DNA of 64,000 bases from positions 1 through 64,000 of the forward strand of contig NZ_JAPPUW010000021.1 of assembly GCF_026712205.1 (NCBI RefSeq), given 5' to 3'. The translations under genes were made by a program, and so were the position numbers. Of this stretch, positions 48,666 through 57,930 are shown in pieces; position 1 is the first letter of the stretch, and every line of letters starts with the position of its first letter. This stretch comes from Pelomonas aquatica. GTDB taxonomy: Bacteria > Pseudomonadota > Gammaproteobacteria > Burkholderiales > Burkholderiaceae_C. The notes under the pieces are model-generated. The model worked only from the letters and a program-made list of their open reading frames with translations, made no database searches and was not told where the DNA came from.

Positions 48666-50087
48666 TCAGCGCTGCGCGGCCACCCAGTTCACGAGGGCGT
48701 CGAGCACGGGCCGGCCCTTGGCCGCCGCGTCGGGGTGGTTGAGCAGCGCGACGAAGAGCCAGGTCCGGCCCGCGGCGTCGGGCACGAAGCCGGCCAGGCC
48801 GACCGCGTCGCGCAGCGTGCCGGTCTTGAGCCGCGCCTGGCCGGCGGCCGGGCCGTCCTTCAGGCGCCGCGACAGCGTGCCGTCGAGGCCGGCGACGGGC
48901 AGGGCCGCCAGCAGTTCGGGCGCCTGGCCGCCGGCCTGGCTCGCGCGCAGCAGGCCGGCCAGCTGGGCGGGGCTGATGCGCTCGCTGCGCGACAGGCCGG
49001 AGCCGTTGTCGAGCACGAGGCCGCGGTCGTCCAGCCCATGGGCCGCGAACCAGGCGCGCACGCTGCGCCCGGCCGCCGCCAGCGTGGGCTCGCCGGGCCG
49101 CGCGGCCTGGGCGCCGAGCTGCAGGTAGACGAGGCGGGCCAGCGCGTTGTCACTGCCTTTCATGACGCCGCGCAGCACCTCGGCCAGCGGCCGGCCGCGG
49201 TGGCTGGCCAGCACGACCGCATCGGCCGGCGCCGCGCCTTCCGCGTCACCCGCGCCCATCGTGCCGCCGAGCTCGGCCCAGAACTGGCGCACCGCATGGG
49301 TCGCCAGCCATTGGCGGTCGACGAGCTGCAGCGCTTCGAGCCGGCGGCAGCCGCACGGGAAGGCGCCGTGCAGCGTCAGCCGCCGCGCATCGCCGGCGGC
49401 AGTCAGTTCGGCGGGTCGCCAGTCTTCGTCCCAGTCCTTGCAAGGCCGGGCGGACAGCGTCATCGCGCCGGCGTCGATGCCCAGCCCGGCGAGCGCCGGC
49501 AGGCTGCGTGCGACGACGCCGGTGTCCGTCGCGCGCAGCTCGACGTCGAGCAGGCTGCCGTTCAGCTGCAGCGCGTCGGGGATGACGTTGTAGGCGAACG
49601 CTGGCGCCTCGTCGAAGGGCGGCGCACCGATGTCGAGCCGGGCGGGGTTGAACAGCGTGCGGTCGACGAGCAGGCCGCCGCGGATCTCGCGCACGCCGCT
49701 CTCGCGCAGCTGGCGCAGCAGCCACCACAGCGCCGGCCAGTCGAGGTCGGGGTCGGCGCCACCGCGCAGGAACAACGGGCCGTCGATGACGCCGTTCAGC
49801 GGCGGCACGGCGGCCAGCAGTTCGGTGCGGCCGCGGTGGGCTATGCCCAGCCGGTCCAGCGCGACGATGGCGGTGACCAGCTTCATCGTCGAGGCCGGCG
49901 CCATCGCGTCGCCGGCGCGGCGGGTCAGCGCGGGCCGCGAGCCGTCCAGCGGCTGCAGCACGAAGCCCAGGCTGTCGGCCGGCAGGCCGGCCCGGGCGAG
50001 CGCCGCCTGGGCGGGGTCGGGCAGCCGCGTCGTGGCGCAGCCCGCCAGCAGCAGGGCTGCTGCACACAACCACGCGCGTGTCAGCAC
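48666..50087 (-). CDS. dacB: D-alanyl-D-alanine carboxypeptidase/endopeptidase, PBP4 type
   Basis: A 473-residue serine peptidase of family S13 (PBP4, DacB) that trims peptidoglycan stem peptides and may open cross-links. It has a lipoprotein-type signal (LLLAGCATTR). The active site shows the three penicillin-binding motifs: STMK (Ser66), SDN in KGSDNALARL, and KTG in LKTGTLRDAVG. The length and the large insert between the first two motifs are typical. Its 5' end overlaps the upstream ornithine cyclodeaminase-family gene by 7 bases. Confidence 0.92.
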   Translation of the reverse strand: MLTRAWLCAAALLLAGCATTRLPDPAQAALARAGLPADSLGFVLQPLDGSRPALTRRAGDAMAPASTMKLVTAIVALDRLGIAHRGRTELLAAVPPLNGVIDGPLFLRGGADPDLDWPALWWLLRQLRESGVREIRGGLLVDRTLFNPARLDIGAPPFDEAPAFAYNVIPDALQLNGSLLDVELRATDTGVVARSLPALAGLGIDAGAMTLSARPCKDWDEDWRPAELTAAGDARRLTLHGAFPCGCRRLEALQLVDRQWLATHAVRQFWAELGGTMGAGDAEGAAPADAVVLASHRGRPLAEVLRGVMKGSDNALARLVYLQLGAQAARPGEPTLAAAGRSVRAWFAAHGLDDRGLVLDNGSGLSRSERISPAQLAGLLRASQAGGQAPELLAALPVAGLDGTLSRRLKDGPAAGQARLKTGTLRDAVGLAGFVPDAAGRTWLFVALLNHPDAAAKGRPVLDALVNWVAAQR

Positions 50088-51025
50088 AGGCCCAGTCGGC
50101 GGGCGACGAGGCGGGCCAGGGCCACATCCTCCAGGCCGATGCCGACGCTCTTGTAGACGACGATGTCCAGCGGCCCGCGCGGGCGCGGCTCGACGAGCAG
50201 CGCGCCGAGCTCGACGAGGCGCTCGGCCGGCACGACGCCGGGCGCGGCCAGCACGAGCTCGCCGGCCTCATGGCGGGCGGCGCCCAGCCATTCGACGGCA
50301 ACCAGGCTGGCGCGGCCGAGCAGCGCATCGTCCAGCTCGCGCGCCGTCGGCGTGCTGGTGCCGACGGCGGCGACGAAGGCGCCCGCCTTCACGAGGCCGC
50401 CGTCGAACAGCGGCGTGGCCGAGCGCGTGGCCGTCACGATCACGTCGGCCTCGGCGGCGGCCTCGGCCACGGCGGCGCTGCGCACCGTCAGGCCCAGCGC
50501 CGCCTGCAGCTCGCGCGCCAGCGCGTCGGCGCCGGAGCGGGCGCAGACCAGCACGCGCTCGAAGCGGCGCACGCGGTACAGCGCCTCGGCGTGTGCGCGC
50601 GCCTGGATGCCGGCGCCGAACACGGCCAGCGTGCGCGCGTCCGGCCGCGCCAGCAGGTCGGCCGCGACGGCCGTGGCCGCGGCCGTGCGCAGCCGCGTGA
50701 ACTCGTTGGCCTCCAGCGTCGCGATGGGCGCGCCGGTGGCGGCCGAGAACAGGCTGACGAGGAAGTGGTAGCGGCCGTTGCGCGCCGAGTAGACCTTGGT
50801 GCCGAGCACGGCCGGCAGCCCGCCGTCGGCCGCCGCGTCGGCATCGAGGATGGCGCCCATCGCGCTGATGGCCAGCGCGGCGCCGTCCTGCGTGGCGGTC
50901 GCGCGGTGGCGGCCCAGCACCTGGGCGCGCCCCCGGCCATGCTGGGCGAAGGCGGCGCGCAGCGCGGCCACGGCGCTGTCGGGGTCGAGCACGGCCGCGA
51001 CCTCGGCCTCGGTGATCAATCGCAT
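50081..51025 (-). CDS. Ornithine cyclodeaminase/mu-crystallin family protein
   Basis: The 314-residue protein has the family architecture: LITEAEVAAVLD at the start, the NAD(P)-binding glycine motif FGAGIQARAHAEAL, ANEFTRLRTAAATAVAA, and a C-terminal KSVGIGLEDVALARLV. Members convert ornithine to proline or reduce cyclic imino acids; the individual substrate cannot be read from this sequence. It overlaps dacB by 7 bases, so the two are probably co-transcribed. Confidence 0.88.
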   Translation of the reverse strand: MRLITEAEVAAVLDPDSAVAALRAAFAQHGRGRAQVLGRHRATATQDGAALAISAMGAILDADAAADGGLPAVLGTKVYSARNGRYHFLVSLFSAATGAPIATLEANEFTRLRTAAATAVAADLLARPDARTLAVFGAGIQARAHAEALYRVRRFERVLVCARSGADALARELQAALGLTVRSAAVAEAAAEADVIVTATRSATPLFDGGLVKAGAFVAAVGTSTPTARELDDALLGRASLVAVEWLGAARHEAGELVLAAPGVVPAERLVELGALLVEPRPRGPLDIVVYKSVGIGLEDVALARLVARRLGLC

Positions 51026-51066
51026 GGAGACATCTCCGGAAAGCTGGTTGGCGCCGGCCCGGGCGC

Positions 51067-51930
51067 CTACAAGCCCGGCGTGGGCCTGGCGCGGCGCTGG
51101 AAGTAGGCGTCGATGGCGTCGCGGTAGGCGCGCTGGGTGTCGGCCGGCAGCGAGATGCGCAGGGCCTCGCGCAGCATGGCGGCGCCCTCGGGCGTGCCCA
51201 GGGCCTGGTCGATCAGCCGGATGGCCGCGTGGCCCCAGGGCGTGCGCGGGCAGGCCGCGCCGCTGGGGACGGGGTCGGTGGCCCCCTTGACCGGCAGCAC
51301 CGCCAGCGGCAGTTCGCCCTCGCGCTGGCTGGCCAGCGCGACCAGCAGATTGGGATATTCGACGGTGTAGTCGGCGCGGTCCTGCAGCAGCATGGACACG
51401 AGGTTGCTGCCAAAGTCGCCGCCGGTCACGCGCCGCAGCGCCGGGCCGCCGGAGGCCAGCTGCGCGTCCAGCGTCGCGCCATAACTGCGCGCATGAACGA
51501 CAACGCCGCGCAGCGACGCATCGGCCAGCAGGGCCTGCAGGTCGACGGCGCCGCGCGCGTCCAGCGGCAGCGCGTCGCGGCGTTCGCGGCGCACGATGAG
51601 CTGGGGCGGCGGCATCAGCCAGATCGCGCTGAAGTAGGCGATGCGCTCGCGCTCGGGCAGGCGCACGGCGTTGGCGATGCAGGCGTTCTCGCCGCGCCGC
51701 ACCAGCGTCCAGGCACGCTCGGCATTGGCCACGATGGGCCTGAGCTCGACGCCCTGCAGATGGGTCTGCAGCCAGATCGAGATCATCTGGGACGGGCGCA
51801 CGAGCTTGTCGCCGTCGCGCACGGCGAGGGTGTCGCCGTTCAGCCAGAGGATGCGGTCGACGACCGGCTCGGCCGCGTGAGCCGAGCCGGCCAGCAGCAG
51901 CGCGGCGATGCCGCAGAGCCGCCCTCGCAT
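51067..51930 (-). CDS. Periplasmic solute-binding-like protein, TIGR02285-type
   Basis: A 287-residue exported protein (Sec signal to about SAHA) of the family 3-like binding fold. Its order of motifs (NGDTLAVRDG, then SMLLQDRADYTVEYPN and LAVLPVKGAT) resembles the uncharacterised TIGR02285 group. There is no nearby permease. The ligand is unknown. It ends about 40 bases before the ornithine cyclodeaminase-type gene on the same strand and lies 7 bases after the tyrB stop. Confidence 0.7.
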   Translation of the reverse strand: MRGRLCGIAALLLAGSAHAAEPVVDRILWLNGDTLAVRDGDKLVRPSQMISIWLQTHLQGVELRPIVANAERAWTLVRRGENACIANAVRLPERERIAYFSAIWLMPPPQLIVRRERRDALPLDARGAVDLQALLADASLRGVVVHARSYGATLDAQLASGGPALRRVTGGDFGSNLVSMLLQDRADYTVEYPNLLVALASQREGELPLAVLPVKGATDPVPSGAACPRTPWGHAAIRLIDQALGTPEGAAMLREALRISLPADTQRAYRDAIDAYFQRRARPTPGL

Positions 51931-51937
51931 GGGTGGG

Positions 51938-53134
51938 TCAGCCGGCCAGCACCGCGGCCATGGCCGCGGCGGTGGCCTCGACGTTGCGCGTGTTCAGCCC
52001 CGCCACGCACATGCGGCCCGAACGCAGGATGTAGACGCCGAACTCGGCCTTCAGCCGCTCGGCCTGGGTCTCCGTCAGGCCGGTGTAGCTGAACATGCCG
52101 CGCTGGGTCAGGAAGTAGTCGAAGCTGCGGCCCGGCAGCTTGGCCGCCAGCACCGCATGCAGCTCGCGGCGCATGGCCTGGATGCGCTCGCGCATCTCGG
52201 CCACCTCGGCCTCCCACATCGCGCGCAGCTCGGGCGTGGTCAGCACCTTGGCGACGATCTGGCCGCCGTGCATCGGCGGGTTGGAGTAGTTGCGCCGGAT
52301 CATGAACTTCATCTGACCGAGCACGCGCGCGGCCTGGTCGGCGTCGGGGCAGACGACGCTCAGCGCACCGCAGCGCTCGCCGTACAGGCTCATGCTCTTG
52401 GAGAAGCTGTTGGCGATCAGGAAGGCGAGGCCCGCGTCGGCCAGCAGGCGCGGCGCGAAGGCGTCCTCCTCGATGCCGTCGCCATAGCCCTGGTAGGCCA
52501 GGTCGAGGAAGGGCAGCAGCTGGCGCTCGCGGATGACGGGCAGCAGGGCGCGCCACTGGTCCTGCGTCAGGTCCACGCCGGTGGGGTTGTGGCAGCAGGC
52601 GTGCAGCACGACGATGCTGCGCGCGGGCAGGGCCTTGAGGCGGGCCAGCAGTTCGTCGAAGCGCAGGCCGCCGGTGGCCGCGTCGTAGTAGGGATAGGTC
52701 TCGCAGACATGGCCCGAGCCCTCGAAGACGGCGCGGTGGTTGTCCCAGGTCGGGTCGGACAGATAGACCTTGCTGTCGGGGAAATAACGCTTCAGCAGAT
52801 CGGCGCCGACCTTGAGGCCGCCGCTGGAGCCCACGCCCTGGATGGTGACGATACGGCCGGCGGCGATGGCCGGATGCTCGGCGCCGAACAGCAGGGCCTG
52901 CACGGCGCTGCGGAAGTTGGCGGCGCCCTCCATCGGCAGATAGGGCCGCGCGCCGGCGGCCTCGACGACGGCCAGCTCCGCGGCTCGCACCGAGGGCAGC
53001 ATCGGGATGCGGCCGTCGTTGTCGAAATAGATGCCGATGGACAGGTTGATCTTGCCGGCGCGCGGATCCTTCTGGAAGGCCTCGTTGAGGCTCAGGATGG
53101 GATCGCCGGCGTAGGCATCGACGTGCTGGAACAT
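51938..53134 (-). CDS. tyrB: Aromatic-amino-acid / aspartate aminotransferase
   Basis: The 398-residue PLP enzyme is close to TyrB/AspC. It shows the typical LSIGIYFDNDG and LPMEG start region, QGVGSSGGLKVGADLL, CCHNPTGVDL, and the PLP lysine in SFSKSMSLYGER (Lys246). The C-terminal CVAGLNTRNV is also characteristic. It transfers amino groups between aromatic amino acids or aspartate and 2-oxoglutarate. The start at 53134 is the family N-terminus MFQHVDAYAGDPIL. Confidence 0.92.
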   Translation of the reverse strand: MFQHVDAYAGDPILSLNEAFQKDPRAGKINLSIGIYFDNDGRIPMLPSVRAAELAVVEAAGARPYLPMEGAANFRSAVQALLFGAEHPAIAAGRIVTIQGVGSSGGLKVGADLLKRYFPDSKVYLSDPTWDNHRAVFEGSGHVCETYPYYDAATGGLRFDELLARLKALPARSIVVLHACCHNPTGVDLTQDQWRALLPVIRERQLLPFLDLAYQGYGDGIEEDAFAPRLLADAGLAFLIANSFSKSMSLYGERCGALSVVCPDADQAARVLGQMKFMIRRNYSNPPMHGGQIVAKVLTTPELRAMWEAEVAEMRERIQAMRRELHAVLAAKLPGRSFDYFLTQRGMFSYTGLTETQAERLKAEFGVYILRSGRMCVAGLNTRNVEATAAAMAAVLAG

Positions 53135-53190
53135 GGGGCTCGACTCCGTTGGGGAACCCAGATTATCCGAGCGGCCGCCAAAGCCCCCTC

Positions 53191-54303
53191 CTACAGCCAG
53201 GCCACCCAGCGCCCGTGCGGGTGGCTCCAGCCCAGCGCCCGCTCGGCGACGCGGCCGGCCTGCGGCCAGCGCAGCGTCCACAGCGTGGCCGACGACGCGA
53301 CCTCGCCCGGCGGCAGCGCGGGCAACGGCGGCGGCGCGAGCAGCTGGGCGCTCAGGGCCGGCAGCTCGCCGCAGATCCAGGCCAGGCCGTGGCCGAGGGC
53401 GAGGCGGTCCGCCGTCTCGCGCAGCCGCGCGAGCTCGGCCGCGCCGAGGTAGTACAGCACCCAGCTCGTCAGCAGCACCGGCTGCACGCCGGCGGGCAGG
53501 CCGGCCAGCCAGGGCCCGATGGCGGCGATGCAGTCGTCGGCCCGGGTCAGCGCGTGGGGCAGCGTGCGCAGCTGGGCCGCCGCGCGGGCCAGGCGCTCGC
53601 GGCGGCGGGCGTCGTGCGGCCACAGGCAGGCCTGCAGCCAGCGCAGACGCACGGGGTCGGCGACGTCGACCGGCGCCGGGTCCAGGCCATGGCGCAGGGC
53701 CAGGCGCCAGCCGGTGTCGGCCGGCGGCGGCGCGGCGCTCAGCCACAGCGCTTCGATCTCGGCCGCGCCGTGTTCGTCGCGGGCGGCACCGCGCTCGTGC
53801 CAGCCGCCGTCGCCGCAGCGGTAGCGCAGCCGGTAGCGGTCCACGCCGAGGTTGAGGCCGGCGCTGCAGCCGAAGTCCAGCAGCGCCAGCTGCCGCGCAC
53901 CGGTCGCGGCCGCCGCGGCGCCCAGGGCCGGCCAGATCGCAGCGCCGCGGGCGACCTCGTTGGTCTGCGTCGCGCCGTGGCGCAGCTGCCGGACGAGGGC
54001 CGGCCATTCGCGCTCGACGCAGGCCGCCAGCGCGGCGGCCAGCCCGGCGTCGGGCGTGCGCTCGCCGCCGGCGCTCGGGTAGTAGGCCGCCAGCTCGGGG
54101 GCGGCGCCGGCCAGCACGCGCTCGTGCAGCGCGGCCAGCAGCAGATTGACCTTGCGCTGCTCGGGCGGCACCTCGGCCAGCAGCGCGCACAGCCGGGCGT
54201 CGTCCGCGGCCAGCCCGCACAGCGCGACGTAGAGCGGTTCCTGCGCGCATTCCTCGCGGCCGAAGCGGCGCAGCAGCGCGGAGAGTTCTTCGGGGTGGTC
54301 CAT
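53191..54303 (-). CDS. DUF2332 family protein
   Basis: The 370-residue product belongs to DUF2332, a family of unknown activity that may have an SAM-methyltransferase-like core; LLDFGCSAGLNLGVDRY is the visible glycine motif, about residue 140. RFGREECAQEPLYVALC and LLTSWVLYYL are other conserved-looking blocks. No signal peptide. It is divergent from a Crp/Fnr gene, with 57 bases between start codons. Confidence 0.82.
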   Translation of the reverse strand: MDHPEELSALLRRFGREECAQEPLYVALCGLAADDARLCALLAEVPPEQRKVNLLLAALHERVLAGAAPELAAYYPSAGGERTPDAGLAAALAACVEREWPALVRQLRHGATQTNEVARGAAIWPALGAAAAATGARQLALLDFGCSAGLNLGVDRYRLRYRCGDGGWHERGAARDEHGAAEIEALWLSAAPPPADTGWRLALRHGLDPAPVDVADPVRLRWLQACLWPHDARRRERLARAAAQLRTLPHALTRADDCIAAIGPWLAGLPAGVQPVLLTSWVLYYLGAAELARLRETADRLALGHGLAWICGELPALSAQLLAPPPLPALPPGEVASSATLWTLRWPQAGRVAERALGWSHPHGRWVAWL

Positions 54304-54360
54304 GCGGCCAGCATAGGCAGGCACCGGGCCGGCTTGTGTCGGCCAGCCGACAATAGAACC

Positions 54361-55023
54361 ATGACTGTCGATCCGGCCCTGCAGCGCGTCTTCGACGCCC
54401 ATTTCCCCGGCATCGCGCTGCCGGCCGACATCGCCGCTGCCGTCGCGCGGCGGCGCCTGGCGGCCGGCCGCAGCCTGTTCGTGCAGGGCCAGCGGACGAC
54501 GGCCTTCTACGCGGTCGCGGCCGGCGAGATCGAGACCCGCTTCACCGGCGTCGACGGCACGGTGTCGGTCATCGAGAACGTCGGCCCGCCACGCCTCTTC
54601 GGCCTGGCCGCGTTCGCTGCGCGACGGCCGTCCGAGTACGAGGCGCTTGCGCGCGGTGCGAGCGAGGTGCTGGTCTTCGGCCCCGAGGCCTATGCGCGGC
54701 TGATGGACGAGGTGCCGGGTTTTGCGCGCGCACTGCTGGCCGAGTTCGCGCGCCGCTACGACGGCACGCTGCGCCTGCTGCAGGCGGCCCGCCACCAGAG
54801 CGCGGCGGAGCGCTTCGGCCTCGCGCTGGCCCAGCTCGCGCGCGAGCGCGGCCGGCCGGCGGCCCCGGGCTGGCTGGAGGTGGCGGCCACGCAGGCCGAG
54901 CTGGCCCGCCTGGCCCATCTGTCGCGGCAGACGGTCAACGAGCTGCTGCAGGCCGGCCGCGCCGACGGCCGGCTGCGCCTGAGCCGCGGCCGCTGGTGGC
55001 AGCGCACGGCAGGGGATGGCTGA
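54361..55023 (+). CDS. Crp/Fnr family transcription regulator
   Basis: A 220-residue regulator with an N-terminal cyclic-nucleotide-binding-like domain (about 30-130, FVQGQRTTAFYAVAAGEIET) and a C-terminal winged helix of the Crp type (ATQAELARLAHLSRQTVNEL). It has no Fnr-type cysteine cluster, so its signal is not oxygen by Fe-S. Ligand is unknown. It is divergent from the DUF2332 gene and precedes the DUF2235 gene by 49 bases. Confidence 0.88.
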   Translation: MTVDPALQRVFDAHFPGIALPADIAAAVARRRLAAGRSLFVQGQRTTAFYAVAAGEIETRFTGVDGTVSVIENVGPPRLFGLAAFAARRPSEYEALARGASEVLVFGPEAYARLMDEVPGFARALLAEFARRYDGTLRLLQAARHQSAAERFGLALAQLARERGRPAAPGWLEVAATQAELARLAHLSRQTVNELLQAGRADGRLRLSRGRWWQRTAGDG

Positions 55024-55072
55024 AACGCCCGCTTCGGACTAAAAGGCGGGCTTCACCGCTCGGGAGGGCTTC

Positions 55073-56284
55073 ATGGGCAAGCAGATCGTCTTCTGTGCCG
55101 ACGGCACCTGGAATGGCAGCGGCAGCGACGACGAGGAGCCGGGGCCGCCGACCAATGTGCTCAAGCTCTTCCACAACCTGGCCGGCATCGACTCGCTGGA
55201 CAGCCTCGCGCTGGCCGACGAGCAGGAGCGCTTCCTCGCCGACGGCGCCGGCGCCACGCTGCAGGCGGCCAAATACCTGCACGGCGTCGGCGACTCCAAC
55301 AACCTGCTCGTCAAGCTGCTGGGCGGCACCCTCGGCGCCGGGCTGATCGCGCGCGTCATCCGCGGCTACACCTTCGTGTCGCGCCACTACGAGACCGGCG
55401 ACCGCATCCACCTGATCGGCTTCAGCCGCGGCGCCTACACGGCGCGGGCGCTGGCCGGGCTGATCGCGTCCCAGGGCCTGCTCGACCCGGCCCGCAGCGA
55501 CCTGGAGGACAAGGCCGGCGCCTACCGCCTCGGCGCGGCGGCCTGGAGCGACTACCGCCGCGGCGCCCTCGGCGGCGACCCGACCCTGCTCGGCCGGCTG
55601 GAAGACCTGCTGACCTCGCTGCCCGGCTTCTTCAGCGCCGGCCCGGCCACGCCGCCGCGGCGCACGGGCATAGTCATCGCGACGGTGGCGGTCTGGGACA
55701 CCGTGGGCTCGCTGGGCATCCCGCAGATCGGCAGCGACGGCGCGCTGGTGGACGCGCTGCAGTTCGCCGACACGCGGCTGAGCCCGGCCGTCGAGCGCGG
55801 CCTGCACGCGGTGGCGGCCGACGAGAAGCGCAAGAACTTCACGCCCTGCCTGTGGACGGCCGATGCCCGCATCACCCAGGTGCTCTTCCCCGGTGCCCAT
55901 GCCGACGTGGGCGGCGGCTATCCGAACACGGCCGAGGAGTCCGGCCTGTCGGACGCCGCCCTGGCCTGGATGCAGGCCGGCGTCGCGGCCCAGGGCCTGC
56001 GCTTCGTCGACCCGCTGCCCACGCTGCCGCGGCCCCAGCCCGACGCCTGGGCCCACGCCCCCTGGCAGCATCTGCCGTGGACGGCCCTCGGCGTCGCGGC
56101 CCGCGTCGCCCCGGGCCAGATGCCCGCCGGCCTGCGCCTGCATCACTCCGTCGTCGACCGCTGGCGCCAGCCCGCCGTCGTGCACGACCCCGGCGAAGCG
56201 GCCCGGCCCTACCGGCCGGGCAACCTGGCCAACTATCTGGACCTGGCCAGCGGCACGGCGCTGGCGGACATCGAGATCGTCTAG
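55073..56284 (+). CDS. DUF2235 family alpha/beta hydrolase
   Basis: The 403-residue protein has the DUF2235 layout: IVFCADGTWNG start, the nucleophile elbow GFSRGAYTAR (Ser118), VWDTVGSLGIP and the catalytic His in PGAHADVGGGYPNT. Some DUF2235 proteins are type VI phospholipase effectors, but no VgrG, PAAR or immunity gene is next to this one. Some others are housekeeping hydrolases. An AGGAG-type ribosome site precedes the ATG. The substrate is not known. Confidence 0.85.
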   Translation: MGKQIVFCADGTWNGSGSDDEEPGPPTNVLKLFHNLAGIDSLDSLALADEQERFLADGAGATLQAAKYLHGVGDSNNLLVKLLGGTLGAGLIARVIRGYTFVSRHYETGDRIHLIGFSRGAYTARALAGLIASQGLLDPARSDLEDKAGAYRLGAAAWSDYRRGALGGDPTLLGRLEDLLTSLPGFFSAGPATPPRRTGIVIATVAVWDTVGSLGIPQIGSDGALVDALQFADTRLSPAVERGLHAVAADEKRKNFTPCLWTADARITQVLFPGAHADVGGGYPNTAEESGLSDAALAWMQAGVAAQGLRFVDPLPTLPRPQPDAWAHAPWQHLPWTALGVAARVAPGQMPAGLRLHHSVVDRWRQPAVVHDPGEAARPYRPGNLANYLDLASGTALADIEIV

Positions 56285-56296
56285 GGCCTGTTCACC

Positions 56297-56782
56297 CTAC
56301 GCCAGCGCCTTCTCGATGTCGGCGCGCAGCTTCTCCGGCGCGTCGTTGGGCGCGTAGCGCCTGATGACCTGGCCGTCGCGGCCGATGAGGAACTTGGTGA
56401 AGTTCCACTTGATCGCCTCGGTGCCCAGGAAGCCGGGCTTCTCGCTCTTCAGGAACTTCCACAGCGGGTGGGCTTCCGCGCCGTTGACCCTGATCTTGGC
56501 CATCATCGGGAAGCTGACGCCGTAGTTCATCTCGCAGAAGCTCGCGATCTGGTCGTTGCTGCCCGGGTCCTGGCCGCCGAACTCGTTGCTCGGGAAGCCG
56601 ATGACCACGAGGCCGCGGGGGCCATAGTCCTCCCAGAGCCGCTCCAGGCCCTTGAACTGCGGCGTGAAGCCGCATTCGCTGGCCGTGTTGACGATGAGCA
56701 GCACCTTGCCGCGCTGCGCGGCCAGGTCGGCCGGCTCGCCGCGGATGGAAACGGCCTGGAAGTCGAACGCGTTCTCGGCCAT
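56297..56782 (-). CDS. Glutathione peroxidase
   Basis: A 161-residue thiol peroxidase of the GPx family, which reduces hydroperoxides with glutathione or thioredoxin. The active cysteine is in NTASECGFTPQ (Cys37). Other conserved elements are FPSNEFGGQDPGSNDQI and IKWNFTKFLIGRDG. No signal peptide, so it is cytoplasmic. It is convergent with the DUF2235 gene and has a gap of about 150 bases upstream. Confidence 0.93.
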   Translation of the reverse strand: MAENAFDFQAVSIRGEPADLAAQRGKVLLIVNTASECGFTPQFKGLERLWEDYGPRGLVVIGFPSNEFGGQDPGSNDQIASFCEMNYGVSFPMMAKIRVNGAEAHPLWKFLKSEKPGFLGTEAIKWNFTKFLIGRDGQVIRRYAPNDAPEKLRADIEKALA

Positions 56783-56939
56783 GGGGCCTCCCTAAAAAAG
56801 CGGGTCCATGCTAACGCCGGGCACCCCCAGGGTTTGTAGCATGGCGGCCGGCGCGCGGCTGGCTTTCCAATCGCGCGAAATTCGAGCGCCGCCTCCGTGG
56901 GGCGTCCCACGGTCAGCCACTTCGGACAACATCACGTTC

Positions 56940-57908
56940 ATGGATCACCTGGCTTGCTTCACCCCGGCCGACCTGGCCGGCAGCCCTCCGCCCGATTTCA
57001 CTCCCTTCCGCTGGAAGCTGCTGGCCCAGGGCGACTCGTGGTTCTCGAACGCGCGCGCCAAGCTCAACGCCCATGCCAACCTGCTGCAGGAGCTGGTCTT
57101 CAAGTCCGCCACCGCGGCCGTCAACTGCGCCGGCACGGGCAATGCGCTGTCGCACATGGTGGACCTGCAATCCAGCCCCGACTTCGTGCGGCTGCTGGCC
57201 GGTGCCGACGCGCCGGCCTGGGACGGCGTGCTGCTGTCCGTGGGCGGCAACGACCTGATCGCCGCGGCCCGCACGCCGGCCCAGAACTGGAACGGCGAGC
57301 CCATCCCGCTGGAACTGCGCCTGCTGCGCCGCCAGACCGAATGGGGCCCGCCGTCGGCCGGCGTCGCCCGCTATTTCTCAGAGCCCGGCTGGGCCACCTA
57401 TGCCGGCTATCTGCGCGCCAACGTCAAGCACCTGCTGAGCCTGCGCGACCAGGGGCCGTCGGCGGGCAAGCCCGTCTTCATGCACTGCTATGCCGTGCCC
57501 ATGCCGCGCCCGGCCGGCGCCGAGAGCAACGACGACCTGGGCGCCGCCAGCGGCCCCTGGCTCTACCCGGCGCTGAAGGCCTATGGCGTGCCGTCGGCCG
57601 ACTGGGCGGCGGTGAGCCGGCTGATGGTCTTCCACCTCGCCCAGCTGCTCAAGAGCATGGCCGCCGACAAGGTGGCCTTCCCCGGCCTGTTCGTGTTCGA
57701 CTCGACGACCGTGCCGCTGGCCCTGGCCGCGCCCGGCTCCACCGGCATCAGCGGCGACTGGCACAACGAGATCCACCTGAACCACAGCGGCTGCTTCAAG
57801 ATCGCCCGCGCCTGGAGCGAGGCCATCGAGATGGTGCTGGAAGGCCGGCACCTGATCCCGGCGCCCACCGGCCGCAAGGGCCGCGGCGGCGGCCAGAGCA
57901 GCAGTTGA
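56940..57908 (+). CDS. SGNH/GDSL-type hydrolase
   Basis: The 322-residue protein has an SGNH esterase layout: AQGDSWFSN with the catalytic Ser33, SVGGNDLIAAA as block III, and DWHNEIHLNHSG near the C-terminus with the Asp/His pair. No export signal is seen after the chosen start at 56940; an in-frame ATG at 56808 lies in an unlikely leader. Substrate class (esterase, lipase or acyl-transfer) is undetermined. Confidence 0.8.
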   Translation: MDHLACFTPADLAGSPPPDFTPFRWKLLAQGDSWFSNARAKLNAHANLLQELVFKSATAAVNCAGTGNALSHMVDLQSSPDFVRLLAGADAPAWDGVLLSVGGNDLIAAARTPAQNWNGEPIPLELRLLRRQTEWGPPSAGVARYFSEPGWATYAGYLRANVKHLLSLRDQGPSAGKPVFMHCYAVPMPRPAGAESNDDLGAASGPWLYPALKAYGVPSADWAAVSRLMVFHLAQLLKSMAADKVAFPGLFVFDSTTVPLALAAPGSTGISGDWHNEIHLNHSGCFKIARAWSEAIEMVLEGRHLIPAPTGRKGRGGGQSSS

Positions 57909-57930
57909 TCGCCCGCCGGCTGGCGCCGGC

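Noticed and set aside
55073-56284. DUF2235 protein as a type VI effector
   Set aside because: No VgrG, PAAR, adaptor or immunity gene lies nearby, and the flanking genes are housekeeping.
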